NCBI RefSeq assembly: GCF_000259255.1
Contig: NC_017737.1
Span: forward strand, 1,488,001-1,552,000
DNA from: Helicobacter cetorum MIT 00-7128
Lineage (GTDB): Bacteria > Campylobacterota > Campylobacteria > Campylobacterales > Helicobacteraceae
DNA: 64,000 nt
Direction: 5' to 3'
How positions within the stretch are numbered: position 1 is the first letter of the stretch; every line of letters starts with the position of its first letter. The notes beneath the pieces were generated by a model, which had not been told where the DNA came from, searched no databases, and saw only the letters and a list, made by a program, of their open reading frames with translations. Both the position numbers and the translations under genes were made by a program. Below, one piece after another: positions 10,896 to 21,529 of this stretch.

Positions 10896-13575
10896 CTAAA
10901 ACCCCCACACATACCCAACATAATAAACGAACTCTCTTTTATAATTCACTTTATAATTAGCTGTATCAATATATCTTTGAGAAAGCATAGGAATCTTTAC
11001 TCCTAATTCAATACCATGATGACTAAGAATATTAGTTCTTAATCCAAAATCAAACAAACATTGAAAATGAGTCGCTCTAATTTTATCTTTCATATTACTA
11101 GAATACTTTCTAGTAGCCAACCATGAATTACCTGCTACTTGAAATCCTCCAAAGATTCCATAACTAGCTAGTTTGTTTTCAAAGACATTCACTAGAATAT
11201 CTAAACCTACTCCATAAGTAAGCATATTCATATTTTCTTTGTTAGTGTTTCTTTGATTTAAGACTCCATAGTTATAATCTAAGAAAGCATAATATCTTAA
11301 TCCTAATTGTCCGTATTTCTTTTTACTTTCTCTATTACCTTTAATATAGTAGTTAAACATTTGTTTATAGCCACCCTTTATTCCAAAGCCTAGCATATAA
11401 CCTTGTTGAGTGCTTTCTATATCTTTGTCATTGTTAGTAAGCTTAGTTGTAGGTGAGCTTAAGTAGTTCATGTTGTTAAACATACTCGCTAAGGTGCTTA
11501 GACTTGCTAAGGCTATGGGTTTAGAAGATTGTAAAGTGTTATAGGTAGCTTGGTGTTGTTGGGAGTTGGTGGGTAAAGCTAAGAAGTTTAAAATAATTGT
11601 ATTTTGACTAACCTTATTTGAATTAAGAGAATTATTAATATCATTTAAGATATTTTGAAGTTGGGCTTTTGTAGGGTAAGCATCTGAATTGGCTGTATTT
11701 TGCTGATAGTGTGGGTATTTGCTATACATCTCATTATAAAATTGACTAAAGCTTTGAATGGCTGTGCCTATTTGTTGGTTATTGTGCGAAGTTAAAGCGT
11801 TAGCTACATTACCTACATTATCCCACCAAGACATAATAGTATTATAAAGGTCTTGAGTGCTCATCTCTGTAAGCTTAGGACAACCATTATGGTTTTGACC
11901 ACAATAGCCTTGATTTCCTTGTATAATAAGCTTTTCATTTTGTATGGTAAGACTTACTGGTAAAACACTATCACTGCCACTACCAATAACGCTACTAATC
12001 CAATTGCCAAACTGCACACTAGGGTTTTTTACTTGCTCATCATAGAGATAAACATCTGCTAAAGATTGTCTAATAATGTCAAGTGCTTTAGTTTTATTTT
12101 GCATATTTGCTTGTGAAACCTTTAAATCCTGCACTTCATTTTCAAGCTGAGTTAATAGAGAATAGAGATTAGCCCCACTTACTAATAACCCTCCATTATC
12201 CGTATTACCTAAAAAATACTTGGGTTGCCCCATTTTATTATAAGTATCTATAAGACTTTTTGGGACATTCATTTGTTCTAATAAAACTTCTAATTGTGCC
12301 TTACCACCTGTATAATAACAATTGCCATTATCTGTTTGACAATTCGTATAAAGCTTTGAACTCATATAAGCAAGGATTGAATTTTCAAAATCTGTTGCAT
12401 TGTAAAGAGCGTAAGCATAATTCACATCTTTTTTGTTTTCGGCTATGCCTTGTAACATTTGAAAAAACATCAAATTTTGAATGCCAAGCTCAGGGGATAA
12501 ATACGCATGGTTTTGTTGTTTGCTTGATGAGTTATTGCCATTAATAGGGTGCAAAATACCATTTTTTGCAATATCTTTTTCAATTTCTTGCTCTGTTTTA
12601 TTTTTCATATCTTGTGCTGTTAAATATGTTTTTGTTGTTGGGTCGTATAGTTTGAAGTTTGGATTACCAATTGTATTTTCTTGCACAAGTGTAACAATAG
12701 CATTCAAATCAGTTGTGATTGTTGAAACATTGAGTGTAGAATGAGATGATTTGAGATTAGCTAGGATATTTTCAATTTTTGATTCAATTGTTTGCATAAT
12801 AACGCTATTTTTCATAAGGGGGCTATAAGCACCACCATCACTACCGGGTAAAATATAGCCTTTAATCATTGTAGCTTTAAGATTTTGCAAATAGTTATTC
12901 AAGTATCTTTCAAAAGATTGCTTTCTCAAACTCTCAAGATTTTTTATAACTTCGCTATTAGCATTATTCTCTAAAGCGTAATGACTAGCTATGAGCGTGT
13001 TACTAAATTGATTAGGACTAATAAGTTGCAATAAGGCATTAGATTGAGTCATTACAGCACCCATATTGATAGCACCTGCACCTTTTGAAGTTAGACCCGC
13101 ATTTAATTGTAAGCTTTTGGCTAATTTATCTATTTCTGGTTTTTTAAGTAAGCTAGGGTCATTTTGTAAAGTTTGTAGAGTATTGATAGCTCTTTCTTGA
13201 ACTTCTAAGTTATTGAGTCTAATTTGCTCTAGTTTTAAATTATTGAGTTGGGCTTGTTGTTCGCTTGTGGGTGTTTTACTACCTATTTGACTTTCTAAAT
13301 CTTGAATTTGTTTATTAATATCCTTGTCATTTAAACTAGCAATTTGACTAGAAACATTATTGTAGAGACTATCTAATTGTTGGGTAGTGAGTAACCCCCC
13401 CCCCGAAAATATCAGAATTATTGTAATAAGGGTTAGTCATAGAAGAGTTTTCTTTCATTTGTGCCATTTGATAGTTAGCTCCAAGAAAGAAAGAGCTTTC
13501 TTCAGCTATTAGAGAATTAACTAGAGAGAAACTTAAACTTAAAGCACTAAAAAGTTTTATGGTGTGATGAGACAT
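10896..13575 (-). pseudogene. Hop-family outer-membrane adhesin, phase OFF at a G10 tract
   Basis: The ATG at 13573-13575 has AAGGAA upstream and opens a signal peptide (MSHHTIKLFSALSLSFSLVN...LIA) followed by ESSFFLGANYQMAQ. Translation runs into a G10 tract (codons SDIFGGG) and stops soon after at 13369. With nine G residues the frame continues as GGGLLTTQQLDSLYNNV and stays open to 10896, giving about 892 residues. The mature region has Hop-type cysteine pairs and a passenger rich in Asn, Gln and Ser. The last part is the beta-barrel: LGLRYYAFLDYNYG, the LGVKIP segment and a terminal aromatic strand ending YVWGF. It resembles the adhesin-size Hops (BabA/SabA/HopZ/HopQ type), but I cannot say which. 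It is probably a switchable gene rather than a dead one. Confidence 0.85.
13395..13404. repeat. C10 (G10 on coding strand) phase-variation tract in the Hop gene
   Basis: Ten consecutive C residues lie about 57 codons into the gene. Nine or twelve would restore the downstream frame, so the sequenced state is OFF. Confidence 0.85.
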
Positions 13576-13683
13576 AAGAATTTCCTTTTTTAATGATTTT
13601 ACGAATGAAAATAAGCTTGAATTATAGCAGAAAAAATGATTAAAATACAAAAATAAAAATATAAAGTCCTAAAAAATCCTTAT

Positions 13684-14418
13684 TTAACGCATTCCAAAGC
13701 GTTTCAAGCTAATATGCACATACTCTAAAAGCCATCCTAATAACCCCAAAAGATAAAAGCTAAAGCGCACACTATAGTATTCTCTAGTTTGCATAAGTGT
13801 TGTAGAACAAAGCAATATCACACACAATCCACCTATTAAAACAAGTGTATTAGCGTATTCATATAATCCAAAAAGGCGCTTATAGCGCATAAAAACCAAA
13901 ATAAATAAAATAAGCGCCACAACAAACAATAAAAAATCAACATAATCAGTTATGTCTAAAAATCTAAAACTTTGCAATGATGAGCCAAATAACCAAATGG
14001 CGCAAATATTAATAGATGGCAAGAAAGATTGCTTGGTAGTAGCCCCTAAAAAACGCCACAACAAAGTCCCCAAAAGCACAAAATAGAACCCATAGAGCGC
14101 TACTAAAGAATTTTGAATGGGGAAATTTGAAGCATAAATGGTCAATATCAATATCCCTATGCAAGCGCATTTTTGGCGTGATAGCGTAAAGGGCTTAGCA
14201 ATAAGAATTAAGAGATAAATCAATGAAACCCCCACTAAGCCCAAATAATCTAATCCAATAATAAAATCATAAACATGATTTTCAAACAAGAAAAATAACT
14301 GCGAAAAATTATCGCTAAAATGCGAGAGCAATAAAGTTTCCGCATTAAACAAGAAGAGCAAAAAAAACAAAGAAGAAAAAACAATTTTATGCTTGTAAAT
14401 TTTTTTATAAGAATTCAT
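13684..14418 (-). CDS. Hypothetical polytopic membrane protein
   Basis: A 244-residue, strongly hydrophobic protein with about six or seven predicted membrane segments, starting with VFSSLFFLLFLFNAETLLL near residue 13. No catalytic motif is visible. It sits 5 bases after the amiA stop on the same strand, in a run that also includes fabX and tyrS. I recall an uncharacterised membrane protein (HP0771) beside amiA in H. pylori, and this is probably its counterpart. Function unknown. Confidence 0.75.
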   Translation of the reverse strand: MNSYKKIYKHKIVFSSLFFLLFLFNAETLLLSHFSDNFSQLFFLFENHVYDFIIGLDYLGLVGVSLIYLLILIAKPFTLSRQKCACIGILILTIYASNFPIQNSLVALYGFYFVLLGTLLWRFLGATTKQSFLPSINICAIWLFGSSLQSFRFLDITDYVDFLLFVVALILFILVFMRYKRLFGLYEYANTLVLIGGLCVILLCSTTLMQTREYYSVRFSFYLLGLLGWLLEYVHISLKRFGMR

Positions 14419-14423
14419 GTTAC

Positions 14424-15803
14424 CTAGTCGTTCTTGCTAAAAAAGCTATCAACCCCATTGGCGATACCTCTAGCTAAGATTTTTTGATATGATTTGCTTT
14501 GAATGCGTTTAGATTCTAAAACATGAGAATTATAACCAATTTCTATTAAAACTGAGGGCATTAACGCTCCAGCTAATACCCAAAAAGGACCTTCTCTAAC
14601 CCCTCCATCTACTACATCGGGATAATCCTTTCTAATTTCTTTAAGCATGCCATATTGCACATCAATAGCTAATTTGTTAGACACAATCAAGCGTTGCGTA
14701 TTTAATGAATTTAAAAATAAGCTTTTAGAAAACAAATCCATTGAATTAACATCATCTTGATTTTCTTGCTCAGCTACTTTTCTAGCCCTCTCACTTCTAG
14801 CGGTTGAAAGAAAATAAGTCTCAATGCCATGCGCTTTAGAGGTGGAATGCTTAGGGATAGAATTAGCATGCACTGAGATGAAAAGATTTGCCCCTTTTTT
14901 ATTGGCAAATTCTGTGCGCCCTACTAAATCAATATAAACATCTTTATCCCTTGTTAACAAAATGCTATAGCCACGCTTTTTAAGCTCTTTACTCAAAAAC
15001 TTCACCACTTCCAAAACAATGTCTTTTTCACAAACTAAATTAGCGCTCATTGCCCCACAATCTTTTCCTCCATGCCCTGCATCTAAGACAATCTTTTTAG
15101 TTTTTTTAGAGTGTTTAGCATTTAATAATGTGTGGGTTTCTTTTCCTATAAATTCTTGTTGTTGGTTATTATTATCATTTTGAACTTCTTTTTTAGCTAC
15201 TTCTTTTTTAGCTACTTCTTTTTTAGCTACTTCTTTTTTAGCTACTTCTTTTTTAGCTACTTCTTTTTTAGCTACTTCTTTTTTAGCTACTTCTTTTTTA
15301 GCTACTTCTTTTTTAGCTACTTCTTTTTTAGCTACTTCTTTTTTAGCTACTACATGGGACTTTTGAGTGCCTTTTGTATAATTAGTCTTATTTAAAGATT
15401 TTTTAGAATTAGCTTGAATAATTGGTTGTCTAGCAGTTTTTTGAGATATTTGCTTAGGGATAATAGAAACATATAGTTTATTGCCGACTATTTTTGTTTG
15501 ATAAGTTGTCTTAGCGTTATAATCTAGCACCACACGCACAAATTTTGGAGTGTTTTGTGCAATAGTAATTGTGCTATGATTAAAAAATTGATAGCGTTTT
15601 TTAGGAATTACTAAGATAGCCTCAACCTCCAAATAACTTCTAAATCCCTTAAGTCCAACCTCTTTAAAACGCTTAATCTCTTGATTAAAATCAATCCTTA
15701 CACTGCTTGTTCCAAAAGGAATAATTTCTTGGATTTTAAGGGCTGAGGCACACACTATTTGCAAATAAATAGCACATAACAAAACCCCTAAACGCACAAG
15801 CAA
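14424..15803 (-). CDS. amiA: N-acetylmuramoyl-L-alanine amidase AmiA with expanded KKEVA repeat linker
   Basis: A 459-residue exported peptidoglycan amidase that cuts the stem peptide from MurNAc during cell separation and cell-shape change. The start is TTG, with GGAAGG overlapping the fabX stop. A signal peptide (to about residue 20) is followed by an AMIN-like beta domain (about 20-115), then a lysine-rich linker of eleven KKEVA units (about 152-206). The Amidase_3 catalytic domain covers about 235-459. Zinc ligands appear in LDAGHGGKDCGA, the LVGRTEFAN segment, FISVHANS and VLIEIGYNS. The repeat length is in frame, so it alters the reach of the catalytic domain rather than switching the gene off. 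Confidence 0.95.
   Translation of the reverse strand: MLVRLGVLLCAIYLQIVCASALKIQEIIPFGTSSVRIDFNQEIKRFKEVGLKGFRSYLEVEAILVIPKKRYQFFNHSTITIAQNTPKFVRVVLDYNAKTTYQTKIVGNKLYVSIIPKQISQKTARQPIIQANSKKSLNKTNYTKGTQKSHVVAKKEVAKKEVAKKEVAKKEVAKKEVAKKEVAKKEVAKKEVAKKEVAKKEVAKKEVQNDNNNQQQEFIGKETHTLLNAKHSKKTKKIVLDAGHGGKDCGAMSANLVCEKDIVLEVVKFLSKELKKRGYSILLTRDKDVYIDLVGRTEFANKKGANLFISVHANSIPKHSTSKAHGIETYFLSTARSERARKVAEQENQDDVNSMDLFSKSLFLNSLNTQRLIVSNKLAIDVQYGMLKEIRKDYPDVVDGGVREGPFWVLAGALMPSVLIEIGYNSHVLESKRIQSKSYQKILARGIANGVDSFFSKND
15184..15348. repeat. Eleven 15-bp tandem repeats inside amiA
   Basis: Eleven essentially identical copies of the 15-base unit ACTTCTTTTTTAGCT (plus strand) encode Lys-Lys-Glu-Val-Ala. 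The unit is a multiple of three, so slippage changes linker length only. Confidence 0.95.
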
Positions 15804-15809
15804 AATAAA

Positions 15810-16901
15810 TCAGCCTTCCGTAAGCTCTTTAATCAATTCATGCACGCTAATAATTTTATCTACTCTATAACCATTAGCCCCGGTAAAATATAGCCCTTCT
15901 TCTCTATTGCCCAAGTAACTACGCCCCAAACCATCAGCAATACAATAGCCTACCTTTTTGGCCTCTTCTCCTCTATTACAAGGGCTTACGCAATTACTCA
16001 CGCATGCGATTTTGGGAGCATTGCCTTCTTCAATGCGCTTTAAAACTCCGGTATTTATGGCTCTTGCTGGATAGCCTACAGGAGATTTAATCAATAAGAT
16101 ATTTTCCTGTGTGAGTGTGGGTAGAATATCCGCATACACTTTAGCATCGCATTCATAAGTGCCTAAAAAGCGTGTTGCCATTTGCACCCCACTTGCCCCA
16201 AGACTTAACATCTTATCTATATCTTTTCTATCCCAAATTCCCCCTGCTGCAATAATGGGAATATTCCCCCATTCTTTAGCTGCCTCTACAATGCTAGGCA
16301 CTAAATTTTCTAATTGGAACTCTTCTTTAAAACAATCTTCATATTTAAAGCCTTGATGTCCCCCACTTAAAGGTCCTTCTACAATCAACGCATCAGGCAC
16401 TCTTTTGTATCTATCACTCCATCTTTTACAAATAATCCTTAATGCTTTAGCTGAAGAAATAATAGGCACTAAAGCCACATCACTAAAATCCTTAGCAAAT
16501 TCAGGCATATTAGTAGGCAAACCAGCCCCCGTAACAATAATATTAGCACCTGCCTCGCATGCATCTCTTAGAACACGACCATAATCATTAATGGCATGCA
16601 AAATATTAGCACCAAGGGGGCTATTCCCACAAATTTTTCTAGCATTAGCAAAAATCTCATTTAAAGCTTGTTTGGAGTAAAAATTCAATGCCTCAAAAGG
16701 CTTTTTAGCAATAATTTTTTCTACAAAACGCATGTTTTTATAGTAGCCCGTTCCTACTGCTGAAATTATCCCTAAAGCCCCTTCTTTGGCAACATTTCCA
16801 GCTAGTTCATCCCAGCTAATTCCCACACCCATTCCTCCTTGGAAAATAGGGAATTTTATGGTGTGTTTGCCGATTTTTAGTGGTTTGAGTGTGGATGCCA
16901 T
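15810..16901 (-). CDS. fabX: FabX-type flavin/iron-sulfur enzyme for unsaturated fatty acids
   Basis: A 363-residue protein of the nitronate monooxygenase / FabK-like FMN TIM-barrel family. FPIFQGGMGVGIS is the N-terminal FMN-site segment, and PIIAAGGIWDRKDI with GASGVQMATRFLG is the phosphate-binding region. A C-terminal cysteine cluster (ACVSNCVSPCN followed by VGYCIADGL) fits the 4Fe-4S cluster reported for H. pylori FabX (HP0773), which oxidises and isomerises decanoyl-ACP to start unsaturated fatty acid synthesis. Older annotation would say 2-nitropropane dioxygenase. It lies between tyrS and amiA with 6-base gaps, so it is part of an operon. Confidence 0.85.
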   Translation of the reverse strand: MASTLKPLKIGKHTIKFPIFQGGMGVGISWDELAGNVAKEGALGIISAVGTGYYKNMRFVEKIIAKKPFEALNFYSKQALNEIFANARKICGNSPLGANILHAINDYGRVLRDACEAGANIIVTGAGLPTNMPEFAKDFSDVALVPIISSAKALRIICKRWSDRYKRVPDALIVEGPLSGGHQGFKYEDCFKEEFQLENLVPSIVEAAKEWGNIPIIAAGGIWDRKDIDKMLSLGASGVQMATRFLGTYECDAKVYADILPTLTQENILLIKSPVGYPARAINTGVLKRIEEGNAPKIACVSNCVSPCNRGEEAKKVGYCIADGLGRSYLGNREEGLYFTGANGYRVDKIISVHELIKELTEG

Positions 16902-16907
16902 CGCTCT

Positions 16908-18122
16908 TTATCCTTTAGAAATAATTAATTTTATAAATTTTCGCTTACCTAATTGCATAATGTAAGTGCCTTGCGTGAAATGATAATGCTCATCTTTAAT
17001 GACTTCTTGGTTGATTCTTACACCCCCTCCTTGCATATCACGCCTTGCTTGTGAAGTAGAAGGGCAAAAACCAACATTTTTTAATGCCTCTAAAATACCA
17101 ATCCCCTCGCTAAACTCTTTTTGTTTTATATCTTCTGGCAAAAGATTAGCGCTAAAAACTTTAGCAAATTGCTCTTTAGCCATATTAGCAACCTGCTTAT
17201 CATAATAGCGAGTTACAATCTCTAAAGCTAAATTTTCCTTAGCTATCTTAGGGTGCAAAGAGGCATTTTTTACTTTTTCTTGTAAGTCTTCAATCTCGCT
17301 TAAAGAATGAGCGCTTAATAGAGTGTAATATTTCCACATTAAATCGTCGCTAATGCTCATAATCTTACCAAACATGGCATTGGGTTCTTCGGTAATTCCC
17401 ACATAATTACCCAAGCTCTTACTCATTTTTTGCACCCCATCAAGCCCTTCTAATAAGGGCATAGTAATTACAGATTGCTCTTTATTTAAGCCATAAGCTC
17501 GTTGCAAAAACCGCCCTACAAGCAAATTAAACTTTTGGTCATTTCCTCCAAGTTCAATATCTGCTTGCATAGCTACAGAATCATAACCTTGCAATAAGGG
17601 ATAGAGAAATTCCACCATACTAATGGGGCGCTTTTCTTTATAGCGCTTTTCAAAGTCATCTCTTTCTAACATTCTAGCAACCGAAAATTTAGCGCTCAAT
17701 TCTACCATACCTTTTGTGCCTAGCGCATTAAGCCATGTGGAATTAAAGCATACTTCAGTATGCTCTTTGTCTAAAATCTTATAAATTTGCTCTTCATAGG
17801 TTCTAGCGTTTTCTAAAACCTGCTCTTGGCTTAGGGGTTTTCTAGTCTCACTTTTACCGGTCGGATCGCCTATTGTTGCGGTAAAATCCCCAATCAAAAA
17901 CTTTACTTTAGCCCCATATTGTTGCAATAACGCAAGCTTTTGAATTAATACCGTATGACCTAAGTGTAAGTCTGGGGCTGTAGGGTCAAACCCCGCTTTC
18001 ACAATAAAGCGCTCTTTTTTTTCATAGTAAGTTCTCACGAGCTTTTCTATATATTCTAGCCCAATGATTTCATTAGTGCCTCTAGCAATTTCTCTTAAGG
18101 CTATACTAATTTTTTGCTCCAT
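16908..18122 (-). CDS. tyrS: Tyrosyl-tRNA synthetase
   Basis: A class I aminoacyl-tRNA synthetase of 404 residues charging tRNA-Tyr. The HIGH-like motif is DLHLGHTV, and KMSKS is present in GVQKMSKSLGNY. A C-terminal S4 RNA-binding domain has the segment RRDMQGGGVRINQEV. I chose the ATG at 18122 because GAGGGA lies 7 bases upstream; the in-frame ATG at 18137 contains that ribosome-binding site. It is followed by fabX after 6 bases. Confidence 0.97.
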   Translation of the reverse strand: MEQKISIALREIARGTNEIIGLEYIEKLVRTYYEKKERFIVKAGFDPTAPDLHLGHTVLIQKLALLQQYGAKVKFLIGDFTATIGDPTGKSETRKPLSQEQVLENARTYEEQIYKILDKEHTEVCFNSTWLNALGTKGMVELSAKFSVARMLERDDFEKRYKEKRPISMVEFLYPLLQGYDSVAMQADIELGGNDQKFNLLVGRFLQRAYGLNKEQSVITMPLLEGLDGVQKMSKSLGNYVGITEEPNAMFGKIMSISDDLMWKYYTLLSAHSLSEIEDLQEKVKNASLHPKIAKENLALEIVTRYYDKQVANMAKEQFAKVFSANLLPEDIKQKEFSEGIGILEALKNVGFCPSTSQARRDMQGGGVRINQEVIKDEHYHFTQGTYIMQLGKRKFIKLIISKG

Positions 18123-18162
18123 TCTTATATCCCTCATTTCATTTTAGCTTTATTATCATAGC

Positions 18163-20481
18163 TTATAATTCATAAGCATCGCCTAAACTAGAAAATTCTA
18201 CGATTCTATCTTGATATTTTCTACTTAATAAAGTTCTCATAGCATCTGCTCTATCTGTTGTTATCTCAAAGCACACCTCACAATGTGGGGAGTAGCTATC
18301 TTTATAACCCGAATAAGAAACCCCTACAACATTACATTCATTTTTTGCTAAAAAGGCTAACAGATGGGCTAAAACACCCTTTTTTTCTCCCAAATAAAAC
18401 ATCATTTTATAAATTGTCTTATCTCGTTTATGCCATTCTATATAAATCATGGGCTGTCCTGCATCAATATCTACAATAGCCTCTTTGCAAAATTTGTGAT
18501 GCACAACAGCCTTTGGCTCTTTAGAGTCCATAACAATAGCAATGATTTCATCACCATATTTAGGATGACAACAATCATTCAATAGCACTTGCTTAACATC
18601 TAGCGCATTGCTTGTATAGATAGTAAAATTTTCTAACTCATTACACTGCCATTGGCGATTATTAGGTGTTAAAAAACTCAGAATACTTGTCTTAAAACCC
18701 AAGTATCTAAGCCCTCTAGCCCATAAACTCGCCTCTTTATATTCCAAAATAGCACTTTCTTTCAAAAGCATGACTTTTTCTTCTATTTCTTCGCTTAGCT
18801 TAGATAAAAGTTCAAAATTTTTCATAGCCTCTAAGGGCGTGGTCTCTACCCCACAACTTAAAAGCTTTTCTTCAAATAGTTTATAATCCTTTAAGCCTAA
18901 ATCTTCAAATAAAGGATGTCCAAAAAAAGTGGTTAAAATATTCATCATGCTCTTAACATCAATTTCTCTTAAGCGATTTTTTCTTTGGATTCTTAAATGA
19001 TTTTTAGCCTTAGAAGTTTTGAGTTGGTCTATCCAAACAAAACGAGGGGTTATTTTATCGCCATTAATAATTTTAACCACATCACCACTTCTCAATTCCT
19101 GATTTAACAAGGCTTTTTTATTATTGATATAAGCGTTCGTGGCTCTATCGCCCAAATCACTATGCACCATGTAAGCAAAATCTAAAGCAATCGCTCCCAC
19201 CGGCAAAGTATAAGTGTCTCCATTAGGCGAAAAAACGACAATATCTTCACGATATAAATCATTCTTAGCAAGCTCATAAAATTCTTTGGGATTAGTCTTA
19301 AAGTCGCTGTCATGGTATTTAAAATTCTGTAGCCAACGCATGCATTCTGTATCTACGCCACCAGACTTGTATTTCCAATGAGCCGAATTACCATATTCTG
19401 CCCCTACATGCATATCAAAAGTGCGAATCTGCACTTCATAAATGGAGGATTCATCAAAAATAGTCGTATGGATTGTCTTATAGCCATTTTCCTTAGGTAA
19501 AGCAATATAATCTTTGAAACGAGAGACTATGGGTTTAAAATTCAAATGAATAATTCCTAGCACCTTGTAGCAATCAATAGGATTTTTTAATAAAATCCTA
19601 ATGGCTAATAAGTCTAAAATTTCATCAATATTGACCGCCCCTTTTCGTTGCATTTTAAGATAAATAGAATAAGGGCGCTTGACTCTTGCTACTAGCTTAA
19701 AATCAGAATTAACAAATCCACTATCCAAAAGCATTTTTTCTAGCTTGCTTGCAAAATCATTGAGTTTTAGCATTAGAGATTGTTTGTTTTTGTGCAAGTA
19801 GTCTTTAATATTTTTATATTCTTCAGGATAAATATAGTAAAAACTCTTGTCCTCTAACTCATTTTTGATTGATGACATTCCTAGTCGGCTTGCTATGGGG
19901 GCATACACCGCTAAAGTCTCTTTAGAAATACGCACTTGCTTATCATTTGGCAAGGCATCTAAAGTGAGCATGTTATGCAATCTATCACTAATTTTAACAA
20001 TCAAAGCCCTTGGGTCTTCTATGGCACTAATGAGAATTTTTCTAAAAGTGAGTGCAGAGACCACTATTCTAGGATTTTGCTTATCTACAACCAACTCTTC
20101 TTTTCTAATCTCAGTAATTTTAGTGAGCGCATCTACTAAGTTGGCAATGTCATGCCCAAACTCTTGTCTAACATATTCAATACTGCAATCAGTATCTTCT
20201 ACCACATCATGTAAGAGCGCTGAACATATCATAGCCTCATCGCCACCACAAAAGGCTACAATGCTTGCCACACAAATAGAATGAACAATATAAGGCTCGC
20301 CACTCTTTCTTTGTTGACCCTTATGACATTTCATAGCCAAAGCTAGAGCGCTCTCAACCTTTGGTGTAAAATCAGTTAGGGTTCTTAGAATTTCAATCCC
20401 ACTCTTAGGGGTTTTTACCTTTTTTATAACATCAAGAATGCGTAAAAAGCCGATATCAACGGACTTATCAATTTCGTTCAT
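18163..20481 (-). CDS. spoT: Bifunctional (p)ppGpp synthetase/hydrolase SpoT
   Basis: A 772-residue Rel/Spo-type protein for the stringent response; Helicobacter has a single one. The hydrolase HD motif is in SALLHDVVEDTD. The synthetase region includes FKDYIALPKENGYKTIHTT. A TGS domain (about 415-475, FSPNGDTYTLPVGA) and a C-terminal ACT-like region follow. Its first 14 bases overlap the end of rpoZ, so the two are coupled. Confidence 0.96.
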   Translation of the reverse strand: MNEIDKSVDIGFLRILDVIKKVKTPKSGIEILRTLTDFTPKVESALALAMKCHKGQQRKSGEPYIVHSICVASIVAFCGGDEAMICSALLHDVVEDTDCSIEYVRQEFGHDIANLVDALTKITEIRKEELVVDKQNPRIVVSALTFRKILISAIEDPRALIVKISDRLHNMLTLDALPNDKQVRISKETLAVYAPIASRLGMSSIKNELEDKSFYYIYPEEYKNIKDYLHKNKQSLMLKLNDFASKLEKMLLDSGFVNSDFKLVARVKRPYSIYLKMQRKGAVNIDEILDLLAIRILLKNPIDCYKVLGIIHLNFKPIVSRFKDYIALPKENGYKTIHTTIFDESSIYEVQIRTFDMHVGAEYGNSAHWKYKSGGVDTECMRWLQNFKYHDSDFKTNPKEFYELAKNDLYREDIVVFSPNGDTYTLPVGAIALDFAYMVHSDLGDRATNAYINNKKALLNQELRSGDVVKIINGDKITPRFVWIDQLKTSKAKNHLRIQRKNRLREIDVKSMMNILTTFFGHPLFEDLGLKDYKLFEEKLLSCGVETTPLEAMKNFELLSKLSEEIEEKVMLLKESAILEYKEASLWARGLRYLGFKTSILSFLTPNNRQWQCNELENFTIYTSNALDVKQVLLNDCCHPKYGDEIIAIVMDSKEPKAVVHHKFCKEAIVDIDAGQPMIYIEWHKRDKTIYKMMFYLGEKKGVLAHLLAFLAKNECNVVGVSYSGYKDSYSPHCEVCFEITTDRADAMRTLLSRKYQDRIVEFSSLGDAYEL

Positions 20482-20692
20482 CTATCCTATCTATATCAAT
20501 TTTGCCTTCAGCAATCTCACGAATTGCAATATCTACCAATTTATGGCGCTTAGGGTCCATATTTACCAAAGTTTTTGCCCCAGCATTTAATTGCTTCACA
20601 CGAGCAAATACCAAATTATCTAATACATAGCGGTCGTTTCCAATATTTTTCAATGCTTGAGCTACCAAGCTTTCAGTTCTTTCTTTTTTCAA
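20468..20692 (-). CDS. rpoZ: RNA polymerase omega subunit
   Basis: A 74-residue protein matching the omega subunit: the N-terminal VAQALKNIGNDRYVLDNLVFARVKQL is the conserved helical segment that wraps the beta' tail. Size and position before spoT are the usual arrangement in bacteria. pyrH lies 47 bases upstream on the same strand. Confidence 0.92.
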   Translation of the reverse strand: MKKERTESLVAQALKNIGNDRYVLDNLVFARVKQLNAGAKTLVNMDPKRHKLVDIAIREIAEGKIDIDRIDERN

Positions 20693-20739
20693 TATCTCAG
20701 TCCTTTATTTTGTGATGGGGTTTAGTCTCAACAAAGGCG

Positions 20740-21474
<735 letters not shown>

Positions 21475-21529
21475 TTAATTTCAATCATTTTATCCCTTAT
21501 TGTAACCTAAACTTGCTTAAAAACACTTG

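Noticed and set aside
15184-15348. CRISPR-like array
   Set aside because: Units are head-to-tail with no spacers and code in frame within amiA.
15132-15395. Plus-strand frame of Phe/Ser/Tyr repeats across amiA
   Set aside because: It is the antisense shadow of the KKEVA array; a 15-base repeat opens every frame.
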